Shown here piece by piece: positions 1-7,659 of a stretch of DNA of 22,742 nt. The notes beneath the pieces are model-generated. The model saw only the letters and a program-made list of their open reading frames with translations, did no database searches and was not told the DNA's origin. Every line of letters starts with the position of its first letter. The first letter of the stretch is position 1. The translations under genes were made by a program, and so were the position numbers. This DNA is from Oscillibacter sp. (GTDB taxonomy: Bacteria; Bacillota; Clostridia; Oscillospirales; Oscillospiraceae), in the NCBI GenBank assembly GCA_020025415.1, contig JAHHSB010000005.1, positions 1 to 22,742 of the forward strand. Reading direction: 5' to 3'.

Positions 1-138
1 CGGCGTATCGCACACCAGGTACAGCACCACAAAGGTGATGGCCAGGGCGATGAGAATGGCGATCAGGATCTTGACCGTATTGAATGCCAGATCATTGGAC
101 GCAAAATGCATGGGCTTTCTCAGTTTCCGTTCAGTCAT
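1..138 (-). CDS. BMP-type ABC transporter permease, N-terminal fragment (cut by window edge)
   Basis: Only the first 46 codons are present, reading [10 protein letters not shown] onward. A short basic, cytoplasmic N-terminus is followed by a strongly hydrophobic stretch at about residues 18-44 (NTVKILIAILIALAITF), which is a first membrane-spanning segment. The start ATG at 138 overlaps the stop of the upstream ATPase gene (ends at 131), which indicates translational coupling. Given the preceding BMP lipoprotein and double-domain ATPase, this is most likely the first of two BPD_transp_2 family permeases forming the membrane channel of a nucleoside importer. The second half of the operon lies outside the window. 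The family call rests on context and on the single membrane helix, not on any diagnostic motif. Confidence 0.75.
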   Translation of the reverse strand, partial: MTERKLRKPMHFASNDLAFNTVKILIAILIALAITFVVLYLVCDTP

Positions 139-1690
139 TGAGCGCCCCTCCTAACTCCTCGTCGGTGTGCCGCTTGACACCGAGCATGTAATAGCCCAGC
201 TCTTCGCGGGTCAGACCCTTGAGGTTTTTGAAATAGCCCACAATCTGCCCGTCGTACACCACCAGAATGCGGTCCGACAGGCTCATGATCTCATCCAGGT
301 CCGCACTGACCAGCAGCACGGCCGCGCCGGCATTGCGCATATCGATCAGGCGCATATGGATAAACTCCGCGCTGCCGATGTCGATGCCGTGGGTGGGCTG
401 TTCGGCAATCATGCACAAGGGGTGCGTATTGTATTCCCGGGCCACCACGACCTTCTGGATATTGCCGCCGGAAAGGCTGCCCACCTTGGTCTTGTTGGAC
501 TGGGTCTTGACGGAGAAGGTCTGGATCAGGCGGTCCGCCTCCTGATCGATCTGCTTCTGATGGATAAAGACCTTGCCGCTGAACGGCTCCCGGTCATAGT
601 AGGTAGAGACGATGTTGTCGCTGACCGAGCCATCCAGGGCCGAACCATCCTCCATCCGGTCTTCGGGGATATAGGCAATGCCGCAGGCCCGCTTTTTCTT
701 GATGGACAGCTTGGTAATGTCCTTTCCATCCAGCAGGATCTTGCCCTCGTTCATAGAAGTCAGGCCCGTGATGGCCCGGATCAGGTGATCCTGTCCGTTG
801 CCCTGCACGCCGGCAATACCCAAAATCTCGCCGCTTTTCACCGTAAAGGAAACATCCTTGAGCACAGGGATATTGTCCACGACCTTCTTGACATTCTCCA
901 CCCGGAGAATGGGCCGGGTTTCCTTCTGCTCCGTCTTTTTATCATCATAGCCGGTCACCAGTTCCCGCCCGATGATCAGGGCGGTCAGGTCGTCCAGCGT
1001 AATGTCTGCGTTATTATAAGTACCCCGGCTCTCTCCGTTGCGCATAACAGTAATCCGATCGGAAATCTGTTTGACCTCGTTGAGCTTATGGGAGATAAAC
1101 AAGATGGTATGCCCCGCCTGCCGGAAGCCCTCCAGCTCCCGAAACAGCTTTTCAGTCTCCTGAGGAGTGAGTACAGAGGTCGGCTCATCGAGGATGATAA
1201 CCTCTGCGTTTCGGTAAAGCGTTTTGAGAATCTCCACCTTCTGCTTTTCGCCCACAGAAAGCTCGGAGACTTTCTTGGTAACGTCTACATCGAAGTTGTA
1301 CTTCTCATTCAGAGCACGGGTCTTTTCCACCGCAGTTTTATAGTCAATAAAAATACCGCTTTTGGTGGGCTCCATGCCCAGAACAATATTCTGCGCCACA
1401 GTCAAAGTGGGGATCAGCATGAAGTGCTGGTGCACCATGCCGATACCGGCCTTGATGGCGTCCATGGAGCTGGAGAAATGAACCTCCTGCCCCTTGTAAG
1501 TGACTGTACCATCCGAGGCATTTTCAATGCCGAAGATGATCTTCATCAGCGTGGACTTGCCCGCGCCGTTCTCACCCACGATGGAGTGAATTTCACCTTT
1601 TTTGAAATCAATGGAAATGTCCCGGTTGGCAACAGTTCCATTGTGATAGACCTTTGTAATGTGTTCCAGCTTTAAAATCGTCTCGCTCAT
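131..1690 (-). CDS. ABC transporter ATP-binding protein, two tandem ABC domains, nucleoside/BMP type
   Basis: 519 residues with start ATG at 1690 ([10 protein letters not shown]). A start 21 codons further upstream is in frame, but it would read through an intergenic hairpin and lacks a ribosome site. The first ABC domain has an intact Walker A (GENGAGKST, residues 39-47), signature LSVGEKQK, and Walker [14 protein letters not shown]. The second has the degenerate P-loop [10 protein letters not shown], signature LSGGNIQK, and Walker B-like [13 protein letters not shown]. This arrangement, with a fully canonical first site and a weakened second, is normal for RbsA/YufO-type ATPases of sugar and nucleoside importers. 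It energises the permease whose gene starts within its stop codon. The gene follows the BMP lipoprotein gene after 106 bases that contain a strong hairpin directly abutting this start codon. The substrate is inferred to be a purine (deoxy)nucleoside from the neighbouring adenosine deaminase and deoxyribosyltransferase-like genes. Confidence 0.93.
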   Translation of the reverse strand: MSETILKLEHITKVYHNGTVANRDISIDFKKGEIHSIVGENGAGKSTLMKIIFGIENASDGTVTYKGQEVHFSSSMDAIKAGIGMVHQHFMLIPTLTVAQNIVLGMEPTKSGIFIDYKTAVEKTRALNEKYNFDVDVTKKVSELSVGEKQKVEILKTLYRNAEVIILDEPTSVLTPQETEKLFRELEGFRQAGHTILFISHKLNEVKQISDRITVMRNGESRGTYNNADITLDDLTALIIGRELVTGYDDKKTEQKETRPILRVENVKKVVDNIPVLKDVSFTVKSGEILGIAGVQGNGQDHLIRAITGLTSMNEGKILLDGKDITKLSIKKKRACGIAYIPEDRMEDGSALDGSVSDNIVSTYYDREPFSGKVFIHQKQIDQEADRLIQTFSVKTQSNKTKVGSLSGGNIQKVVVAREYNTHPLCMIAEQPTHGIDIGSAEFIHMRLIDMRNAGAAVLLVSADLDEIMSLSDRILVVYDGQIVGYFKNLKGLTREELGYYMLGVKRHTDEELGGALND

Positions 1691-1720
1691 GGCGTTCCCC
1701 TTTCGCGGAAGGGGAATGCC
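1691..1720 (-). other. Intercistronic hairpin masking the ATPase ribosome binding site
   Basis: On the minus strand GGCATTCCCCTT and AAGGGGAACGCC flank the six-base loop CCGCGA. This gives an 11-of-12 base-paired stem (one A/C mismatch) that ends at the base before the ATPase ATG. The 3' arm contains the AGGGGA that must serve as Shine-Dalgarno, so the stem would occlude it. No U-tract follows, so this is not a simple terminator. It could lower ATPase synthesis relative to the lipoprotein and protect the upstream mRNA from 3' decay. Confidence 0.7.
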
Positions 1721-1796
1721 CCGCGTTCCCAGATAACCAGAATTGCGGAACATTCCCTATCCATGCGCTAATTATGCAGTTTTAATTCGAGTGGAA

Positions 1797-2912
1797 TCAG
1801 GCCACGGGAGCGGTGGCAGCTGCCTTCACAGACTCCCAGGAGTCGGGATCGGCCTTCACGCTGTAAACCTCAATCTCGCCGTTCTTCACCTTGGCGATCT
1901 GCTCCTCCACCTGGGTGCGGATCTCCTCGGGAGCCATGGTCTGATACTGCTCGTTGTTGATCAGGCCGACAGCGTCCTCAGCCAGGCCCAGAGTAGCAGC
2001 GGTACCCACGGGGAAGTTGCCCTCCATCAGCAGCTCGACGGCGCCGAAGATAGCGCTGCCGCAGTCCTTATAGAAGGAGGTGACGATGGTAGCCGTCAGG
2101 GACTCATCCGCGATAGACAGGGTCTGGTCAGAGTCCACGCCGAAGCTGTACTTGTCAGCCTGAGCGGCAGCCTCGAACACGCCGGTACCGGCGCTGCCGG
2201 CCACCTGCCAGATCACGTCAACGCCCTGGTTGTACATCTCCAGAGCCAGCTCCTTGGTCTTGGCGGTGTCGGTGAAGCTCTCGGGATAGCCAATGTAAAC
2301 CTGCACGCCCATCTCGGTGCAGATCTGGCAGAAGCCGCCGATGAAGTCGTTCATAGAGGGGATATCCATGCCGACGATGACGCCCACCTTCTTATCGGGG
2401 TTGGCCTTCTCCATGTCGCTGGTGGTGACCAGAGAAGCCAGGTAACCGGCCACATAGCCCTCGTCAGCGGTGCTGTAAGTCACAGCGTAGCAGTTGGCGG
2501 GGGGCTCCCCGGTGTAATCGAAGTTCATAAACACCTGATCGGGATAGTTCTCGCAGGCGGCGTACAGGGCTTCCTCGGCGTCGCTGCCGCCGGAAACGAC
2601 CAGATCATACTGGGCGCTGGAGCAGACATCGTCAAAATAGTCGTTGTACTTGCTCTTGTCGGTGCCCATCTCGATGACGACGGTCTCCACGTTGTCATAC
2701 TCGGCCTTCAGGTCATCCAGGCCGACAGCCGTGGTGTCATAATAGCTCTGGTCGCCCAGATAGGGGATCAGCAGAGCAATCTTGTAGGTCTTGCTGCCGT
2801 CGCCGCTGCCGTCACCGCTGCCGTCGCCGTCGTTGCTGCTGCCGCAGGCAACCAGGGACAGCATCATGACCGCCGCAAGCAGAAATGCAGCCAACTTTTT
2901 CATCTTTCTCAT
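1797..2912 (-). CDS. BMP family (Med/PnrA-like) nucleoside-binding lipoprotein
   Basis: 371 residues with start ATG at 2912 (MRKMKKLAAF), supported by AGAGGAG eight bases upstream. Two earlier in-frame Met codons lack a ribosome site. A lysine-rich N-region, a hydrophobic core and the lipobox LVAC (Cys23) make it a signal peptidase II lipoprotein tethered to the outer face of the membrane. Residues after Cys23 form a Gly/Asp/Ser linker containing three GDGS repeats. The mature domain begins KTYKIALLIPYLGDQSYYD and continues with YDLVVSGGSDAEEALY, VFMNFDYTGEPP, DEGYVAGYLASL and GVDVIWQVAGSAGTGVFEAA, all in the expected order for a BMP (bacterial basic membrane protein) fold. Family members bind purine nucleosides such as inosine, guanosine and adenosine. 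It has its own promoter-like site about 110 bases upstream and heads the transporter transcription unit. Confidence 0.92.
   Translation of the reverse strand: MRKMKKLAAFLLAAVMMLSLVACGSSNDGDGSGDGSGDGSKTYKIALLIPYLGDQSYYDTTAVGLDDLKAEYDNVETVVIEMGTDKSKYNDYFDDVCSSAQYDLVVSGGSDAEEALYAACENYPDQVFMNFDYTGEPPANCYAVTYSTADEGYVAGYLASLVTTSDMEKANPDKKVGVIVGMDIPSMNDFIGGFCQICTEMGVQVYIGYPESFTDTAKTKELALEMYNQGVDVIWQVAGSAGTGVFEAAAQADKYSFGVDSDQTLSIADESLTATIVTSFYKDCGSAIFGAVELLMEGNFPVGTAATLGLAEDAVGLINNEQYQTMAPEEIRTQVEEQIAKVKNGEIEVYSVKADPDSWESVKAAATAPVA
2794..2829. repeat. Three 12-base tandem units encoding a GDGS linker
   Basis: The plus-strand unit CTGCCGTCGCCG occurs three times head to tail, with one base changed in the middle copy. 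It lies just after the lipobox Cys of the BMP lipoprotein and encodes the flexible, acidic linker between lipid anchor and binding domain. In-frame length variation between strains would be tolerated here. Confidence 0.8.
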
Positions 2913-3020
2913 AATGACATCTCCTCTTTTCATGTTCCAATTTTCATGGTGGAATTTATTTGAACGGCACAAACGCCGGTCAAACCGTTGCAAGGGGTGG
3001 TCTGCCATAGTTCAATAACT
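2913..3020 (-). promoter_or_regulatory. 5' leader of the BMP transporter operon
   Basis: About 108 nucleotides between the predicted transcription start and the lipoprotein ATG. It contains a dyad TTCCA/TGGAA at 2935-2954. It also contains two overlapping helices at 2963-2989: AACGG with CCGTT, and CGGC with GCCG, which cannot both form. I see no purine-riboswitch core, so any regulatory role is speculative. Confidence 0.35.
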
Positions 3021-3027
3021 TGGAGAT

Positions 3028-3056
3028 ATATTACCATTTTGTAAACAATCCGTCAA
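3028..3056 (-). promoter_or_regulatory. Sigma-70-type promoter for the BMP transporter operon
   Basis: Reading on the minus strand, TTGACG (3056-3051) and TAATAT (3033-3028) are separated by exactly 17 bases (5/6 matches in the -35 box and 5/6 in the -10 box). It sits in the 182-base gap after the deoxyribosyltransferase-like gene, so the importer can be transcribed separately from the upstream salvage genes. Confidence 0.75.
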
Positions 3057-3094
3057 GAAACACACGGGATTCTGTGCCTCTGGCGGGGAGATTT

Positions 3095-4168
3095 TTACTT
3101 CTTGCACAAATCCGCAGCGATTTTCCCGATGACCTGCGCAAAAGAACCACCGTAAATGGGCATAGAGGAGGAAAACATCAGGTTCACCGGATAGTCAAAG
3201 TTCTCCACCGTGCAGCCGCAGGGATCCCGATAGGCCCCGTCCCGCTCCTCATTGGGCACCCGCTGGTTCATGTGGCCCACATTATCCATATAGCCGTAGA
3301 GCTTCTTGCCCAGCTGGAAAGCCAGGCCGCACTCGAAGGAGGTATCGCTCTCCGGCTCCCAGCCGTAGTAGTCGTTCAGGCAGGCGATCACCGCGTCGCA
3401 GTTGCGCACGCTCTGCTGGTTGCGGTCAAACTGCCGGAAGGCCCGCACCATAGGGTCGTCGCTGTCGGTATCCGCCGCGCCGGGAACCGGATCCGCCGGG
3501 GTGATGGCCAGCAGCCCCGTCTCAGCGCACAGCCGCTTCATTTCGGCGTAGACCGCGTCCCGCTCCGCCCGGGGCAGCCAGCGCTCCGGCCCGGCCAGGA
3601 ACACCACGGGACGGTCGTCCTGCTTTTCCAGGGTGGGCCCCGCCGCGGGAGCAGTCTGCTCATGGCGGGAACCGGCCATTTTGGCCCGCTCCTCCAGATC
3701 CACAGAGAAAAGCTTCAAACACTCGGAGAAGCCGCCCTCCACGATCTTGGTGGAGCCCACCACGTTGGGAGAGAAGGGCAGATCCCGGAACTCCAGGGGG
3801 CAGCTGCTGCCGTCGGGCCGGAACTTCCAGCGCAGAGGCCGCTTGTCCCGAGTATAGCCGTAGCAGGGCAGTCCCCTGCCGTAGGCCATGCCCAGCTCAT
3901 AGATGCTGCCGCCGTCGGGCAGGGGGCCCCGGAAGCACTCCAAGTCGCAGAGGATGGCGGTGGTCTCGTTCATGCTGACGGCGCAGTTTTCAAAAATGGC
4001 GTCGGCATTCCTCTGCAGATCCTCATGAGTCAGATCCAGGGGGTTGTCATTGGGCAGAGAAACGGCATAGCCGGCGGCCTCCGCCTCTTTCCGGAAGGCC
4101 ATCAGTCGGGCGTCGCCGTCGGGATAAAAGCACTCCGGCCCGGCAATGTACAGGTGCTGTTTTTCCAT
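3095..4168 (-). CDS. Tandem nucleoside 2-deoxyribosyltransferase-like protein
   Basis: 357 residues, start ATG at 4168 (MEKQHLYIAG), chosen because AAGGGG lies about nine bases upstream. Two earlier ATGs either abut or precede this site. The protein is two NDT-like Rossmann domains joined by a linker at about residues 160-187. Domain 1 opens LYIAGPECF (6-14) and has NCAVSMNETTAILCDL followed by DGGSIYELGMAYG (D85, E91). Domain 2 opens VVFLAGPERW and has NCDAVIACLND followed by DTSFECGLAFQLG (D275, E279), then ENFDYPVNLMF near the C-terminus. The Glu in the DxG(S/T)xxE-like motif is the nucleophile of the family, and both halves retain it. The PVNLMF element that completes the active site in NDT homologues is clear only in domain 2. 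The expected activity is transfer or hydrolysis at the deoxyribosyl-base bond in the cytoplasm. Related hydrolases use nucleoside 5'-monophosphates, so the exact reaction is open. Confidence 0.85.
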   Translation of the reverse strand: MEKQHLYIAGPECFYPDGDARLMAFRKEAEAAGYAVSLPNDNPLDLTHEDLQRNADAIFENCAVSMNETTAILCDLECFRGPLPDGGSIYELGMAYGRGLPCYGYTRDKRPLRWKFRPDGSSCPLEFRDLPFSPNVVGSTKIVEGGFSECLKLFSVDLEERAKMAGSRHEQTAPAAGPTLEKQDDRPVVFLAGPERWLPRAERDAVYAEMKRLCAETGLLAITPADPVPGAADTDSDDPMVRAFRQFDRNQQSVRNCDAVIACLNDYYGWEPESDTSFECGLAFQLGKKLYGYMDNVGHMNQRVPNEERDGAYRDPCGCTVENFDYPVNLMFSSSMPIYGGSFAQVIGKIAADLCKK

Positions 4169-4232
4169 AACTCGCATCCCCTTGTCTTTGGTTGAATTCA
4201 CTGCCCCGGTCTGCCGGAACAGCTGTCTGCAT

Positions 4233-5225
4233 TTACACGCTGCTCTTCAACGCAGCTGCAAAGGTGCGCTTTTCCTCCTCCGTCAGGAAGAAGGCCGCCC
4301 GGCCCCCGTTGGCATTAGCCCGGCGGAGCTCTTCGTCGGTAAAGCCCAGATGCTGCCGCACCAGGGCGTACTCCCTCTCCAGGGAGGTCTGGGAACAGGT
4401 GCGGTTGTCGGTGCACACCGTCACCGCCACCCCCGCGTCCCACAGCGCCCGGATGGGATGGCTTTCATAAGACGCCGCCGAGCGGGTCTGGATATTGCTG
4501 GTGACGCTCACCTCCAGCACAGTGCCCTCCGCCGCCAGGCGCTCCATCAGCGCCCGGTCCCGGGCGGCGCCAATGCCGTGGCCGATGCGCCGGGCGCCCA
4601 GGTCCAGGGCCTGACGCACATTCTCCGGCCCCAGGGCCTCGCCGGCGTGAATGGTAAAGGGAATGTCCCGGCGTCCGGCCTCCCGGAACAGAGGGGCAAA
4701 GCCCTCCAGGGGGATCTCCTCCCCCGCCAGGTCAAAGGCCAGCCTGCCGGGCATGGCGGCGCACAGCTCCAGCGTCTCCTGGTTCTCCCGGCGGTTCTTG
4801 GCCGGGTCACCGAAGGACATGGCGCACAGGATCACCCCCGTGCGCACCGCCGGAAAGCGGGCCTGCCCCCGGCTGCAGCCCCGGAGCACCGCCTCCACCG
4901 CCCGCTCCTGGGACAGCGGGGCATGGAGCTGGGGGGCGAAGCGGATCTCCGCATAGCCCACCCCATCCTGATCCAAGGTCTCGATCAGCTCCTCGGTCAC
5001 CCGTACCAGGGCCGCCTCGGTATGTAAAATGGCATTGGGGATCTCAAAGGCCCGGAAGTAGGCCAGCAGGCTGTCGCTCTCCTCCCCCACGATCATGCGC
5101 CGGCGGCATTCCTCCGCCGTGTCGCAGCCGGGCAGAGTCAGTCCCTGCTCCGCCATCAGCTCCCAGGCGGTGGCGGGACGGACGGAGCCGTCCAGATGCA
5201 AATGCAGGTCAGTTCTCAAATTCAT
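4233..5225 (-). CDS. add: Adenosine deaminase
   Basis: 330 residues, start ATG at 5225 (MNLRTDLHLH) with AAAGGAGA five bases upstream. The zinc and catalytic residues of adenosine deaminase are all in place: HLHLDG (H8, H10), TIHAGE (H193, E196), RIGHGIG (H216) and CTDN (D273). VTSNIQT stands in for the family CPxSN element, and SLEREY follows the last metal ligand. The second Asp of the animal and E. coli DD pair is Asn274, as in several Gram-positive relatives. The enzyme converts adenosine or deoxyadenosine to inosine or deoxyinosine plus ammonia. It starts 11 bases after the glycyl radical activase stop and is followed after 64 bases by the tandem NDT gene, which places it in the middle of a salvage operon. 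Length matches the family norm of 330-350. Confidence 0.95.
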   Translation of the reverse strand: MNLRTDLHLHLDGSVRPATAWELMAEQGLTLPGCDTAEECRRRMIVGEESDSLLAYFRAFEIPNAILHTEAALVRVTEELIETLDQDGVGYAEIRFAPQLHAPLSQERAVEAVLRGCSRGQARFPAVRTGVILCAMSFGDPAKNRRENQETLELCAAMPGRLAFDLAGEEIPLEGFAPLFREAGRRDIPFTIHAGEALGPENVRQALDLGARRIGHGIGAARDRALMERLAAEGTVLEVSVTSNIQTRSAASYESHPIRALWDAGVAVTVCTDNRTCSQTSLEREYALVRQHLGFTDEELRRANANGGRAAFFLTEEEKRTFAAALKSSV

Positions 5226-5236
5226 GGTACTCTCCT

Positions 5237-6070
5237 TTACACCACGCACACATCCTGCACGCCGCAGCTGCGGGCCAGGGCCTCCAGCTCTGCCATCTCG
5301 TCATCCGTGGGCACGGGGGTCTCCGGCATGGCCGGACGCACCCCGAAGGGCCGGTAGCGGATGAGCTTGTAGCGGATGTCGGGATAGGGGGCGATCAGCC
5401 GGGCGCCGGCTTCCACCGTACGGCGGTTATCCAGCAGGCCCGGCACCACCACGGTGCGGATCTCGTAAATCTTGCCTAGAGGGGCCAGGCGGCGGATGTT
5501 CTCCATGGGCAGCGCCGCAGAAAGGCCCGACATCTGCCGATGCTCGTCATCATCGCCAGATTTGAGGTCGATCATGGTCTTATCGGTCACGGCCAGCAGC
5601 GCCTCCTGCTCCCACAGGGGGGTCTGGCCGTTGGTGTCGATGAATGTGCTCTTCCCCTTCTCTCGGGCCAGGGTAAAGAGCTCTCGGATAAAGTCGGGGT
5701 GCAGGCTGCACTCCCCGCCGGAGACGGTAATTCCACTAATGAAGGGCAGGTTGACGGCAATCTCCCCCATCACCTGCTCCGCCGTCAGCTGCCGGATCCG
5801 TGGTGAGCTGAGGCTGGGGCAGGCCTTGAGGCACGCGTCGCACAGGCAGCACTTGGTGATGTCATAGCGCACCTCCCCCTCTTCCATCGACAGCGCGCCG
5901 GCGGGACAGACCGCCACGCACGCGCCGCAGTTGCTGCACATGGCGATGGTCTCGGGGTTGTGGCAGTACAAGCACGCCTGGTTGCAGCCCTGGAGAAACA
6001 CAGCCGTCCGGTTGCCCGGACCGTCCACGCAGCTGAAAGGGATGATCTTGTTGACGGGGGCGGTAATCAT
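5237..6070 (-). CDS. yjjW: YjjW-type glycyl radical enzyme activase (radical SAM)
   Basis: 277 residues. The start ATG at 6070 overlaps the stop of the upstream glycyl radical enzyme (ATGA), and no other start is needed. The radical SAM cluster motif CNQACLYC (C29, C33, C36) follows PFSCVDGPGNRTAVFLQG, typical of PFL-activase relatives. An inserted double ferredoxin domain comes next, with CSNCGACVAVCP (C45-C55) and CCLCDACLKACP (C74-C84), each a CxxCxxCxxxCP cluster. TVSGGEC supplies the GGE SAM-binding motif. Three 4Fe-4S clusters are therefore expected. The enzyme would abstract a hydrogen from the C-terminal Gly of its partner, installing the glycyl radical. Overlap with the yjjI-like gene makes partner assignment secure. 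It is strictly anaerobic chemistry in the cytoplasm. Confidence 0.93.
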   Translation of the reverse strand: MITAPVNKIIPFSCVDGPGNRTAVFLQGCNQACLYCHNPETIAMCSNCGACVAVCPAGALSMEEGEVRYDITKCCLCDACLKACPSLSSPRIRQLTAEQVMGEIAVNLPFISGITVSGGECSLHPDFIRELFTLAREKGKSTFIDTNGQTPLWEQEALLAVTDKTMIDLKSGDDDEHRQMSGLSAALPMENIRRLAPLGKIYEIRTVVVPGLLDNRRTVEAGARLIAPYPDIRYKLIRYRPFGVRPAMPETPVPTDDEMAELEALARSCGVQDVCVV

Positions 6071-7572
6071 ACGCCCCGCACCTTGCGGTCCAGCAGGCCC
6101 AGCCCCTCGGTGATTCCCTTGCCCAGGACAGTGGCGTCGTGGAGAGTCTGCTCACCGGCGCTGAACTTTTCCATATCGGAGCGCTTGACCAGATAGCCGG
6201 TGATGCGCACTACATCGGAATCATTGGAGTAGAAGGACAGATAGCGCACGCCCACAGCGAAGGCCCCCTTGATGATGTCCAGAATGGCCTCGGGATTCCG
6301 CTTGGCAGTCTCGTCGAAGGGGAAAATGTCGCCGCAGCCGGCAGCGCAGTACTTGTGCATCCGGGCGAACTGGCGCAGGTGCATGGGCAGCGCGGGCTCG
6401 TCGCCGATGGGGATCCGGCCGCCGGGAGAGCAGTCCTTGTCCTCCATGACGCCCACCTGGGCATGGAGGCAGATCTTGCCGTACTTGGGCTGGTACTTGT
6501 TCATCTCGGTATACATCCGTTCCATGATGGCCTCACCGAGGGCGTCCGCCTCTTCGCAGTTGCCATAGCGGCCGGAGACGTCGGCGGGCTTGAGGATGCC
6601 GTTGACGCACTCCGCCAGGCCCGCATAGCCGAACATGCCGATCATATGGTCGGTATCGTTGTGGAGCAGGCCCTCTTTAAACATATAGGTGTTCTCATAG
6701 TAGTGGCAGGTATCCACGATGAACTGGGTGCGCTTGTCGATCACTTCGCACATGGCAGCGGTGACGGCGGGAATCACCTCGTCCAGGAGCTGCTCCTTGG
6801 TAGAGGCCAGACGGGGCAGGTACTGCATATTCAGCCGCACCAACGTCATGCCGGACCCGCCGATGGGCAGCGTATTGTAGCAGCTGACCACGGCGTAGTC
6901 CCCGTTGTCCGCCCGGTAGAGGGCGTCGTTGGCGAAGCTGGGCTTGGAGCACTCCAGGCCCGCCCGGATGGCCGCCAGGGCCAGCTCGTCGGGGGTGTCG
7001 GCCCGGTAGAGCATGCTCATGTTGGGGCAGGGGCGCTGCATCTCGGCAGACAGCTCCAGCAAAATGCGGGCGGCCTTGTTGTCCCGGCCGCTCAGGTCGG
7101 CGTGGAAGAAAGCGTCGCCGTTGGTGGTATCCATGTGGGTGAGGAGCATCTTGATGGCCTTGCGGGCCTCGGCCTCATCGGTGATGAAGGGGTCCAGCAG
7201 CTCATCCAGGCACCCGGCATACACCGGCAGGCCACCGGCGCCGGTCTGGTTGTGATAAAAGCACATCAGGTTGCCCACGGCGCTCCAGATGTCCGTGGGG
7301 GGCTCCAGCTGCAAAAATTTGCTGCCCTGCTTCATAAACAGGGAATAGTCCGGCACGCAGTAGCGGGGCCGGAAAGGGGCACTGCCCTCAAACATCTGGA
7401 AGACGATGTTCTGCTCGATCAGCTTGCGGGTGGCCTCGCTGTATTCGATGATGTCCAGCTGGTCATCCGCCGCCTTGGCCAACTCGATCATCCGCTCCCG
7501 GAAGGTCAGTTTCGGGTCGGTGATCAAGCGAAGCACTTCATTCTGAAAGTCCTGAAAATTCTGAAAGCTCAT
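6067..7572 (-). CDS. yjjI: YjjI family glycyl radical enzyme
   Basis: 501 residues, start ATG at 7572 with AAAGGA about eight bases upstream. The C-terminal radical loop reads RITGYLVKR, matching the family RVxGY with the radical Gly at position 459. A candidate thiyl Cys is C231 in VVSCYNTLPIGGSG, the expected Cys-loop position about mid-protein. The region YCAAGCGDIFPFDETAKRNPEA and the compact length (about 500 rather than about 800 residues) fit the YjjI/DUF3029 subgroup rather than PFL, choline lyase or diol dehydratase. To my knowledge the reaction of this subgroup is not established. The gene is ATGA-coupled to its activase, has its own promoter-like site overlapping the preceding amidohydrolase gene, and is followed by adenosine deaminase. 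E. coli likewise has yjjI-yjjW beside deoCABD, so a role in nucleoside-sugar metabolism is a reasonable inference. Confidence 0.92.
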   Translation of the reverse strand: MSFQNFQDFQNEVLRLITDPKLTFRERMIELAKAADDQLDIIEYSEATRKLIEQNIVFQMFEGSAPFRPRYCVPDYSLFMKQGSKFLQLEPPTDIWSAVGNLMCFYHNQTGAGGLPVYAGCLDELLDPFITDEAEARKAIKMLLTHMDTTNGDAFFHADLSGRDNKAARILLELSAEMQRPCPNMSMLYRADTPDELALAAIRAGLECSKPSFANDALYRADNGDYAVVSCYNTLPIGGSGMTLVRLNMQYLPRLASTKEQLLDEVIPAVTAAMCEVIDKRTQFIVDTCHYYENTYMFKEGLLHNDTDHMIGMFGYAGLAECVNGILKPADVSGRYGNCEEADALGEAIMERMYTEMNKYQPKYGKICLHAQVGVMEDKDCSPGGRIPIGDEPALPMHLRQFARMHKYCAAGCGDIFPFDETAKRNPEAILDIIKGAFAVGVRYLSFYSNDSDVVRITGYLVKRSDMEKFSAGEQTLHDATVLGKGITEGLGLLDRKVRGV

Positions 7573-7630
7573 GCTGTCGTTCCTTTCCCCGCGGCTCTCA
7601 GCGGCCGCAGTCGCCCATTTTATAAATTGT

Positions 7631-7659
7631 ATTATAAAGGGCCGTCAGTCCTGCTGCAA
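7631..7659 (-). promoter_or_regulatory. Internal sigma-70-type promoter upstream of the glycyl radical enzyme gene
   Basis: On the minus strand TTGCAG (7659-7654) and a perfect TATAAT (7636-7631) are spaced by 17 bases. The -35 box lies inside the last codons of the M20D amidohydrolase gene (stop at 7645). A leader of about 50 bases with a GCGGC/GCCGC hairpin follows before the yjjI-like ATG. Confidence 0.7.

Noticed and set aside
131..1690. Degenerate second Walker A ([10 protein letters not shown]) as evidence of a dead ATPase
   Set aside because: The second P-loop is normally degenerate in RbsA/YufO-type double ATPases, and the other importer's ATPase in this window shows the same feature.
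2794..2829. Tandem 12-base units as a CRISPR-like or phase-variable repeat
   Set aside because: Only three in-frame units without spacers; they encode an ordinary flexible lipoprotein linker and cannot shift the frame.
2913..3094. Purine riboswitch before the BMP importer
   Set aside because: I looked for the conserved purine-riboswitch core and flanking P1 helix in this leader and in 19492-19815 and did not find them.
4233..5225. Asn274 replacing the second Asp of the adenosine deaminase DD pair as a sign of changed substrate
   Set aside because: CTDN is known from several Gram-positive adenosine deaminases, and all zinc ligands and the catalytic Glu are present, so the standard call stands.
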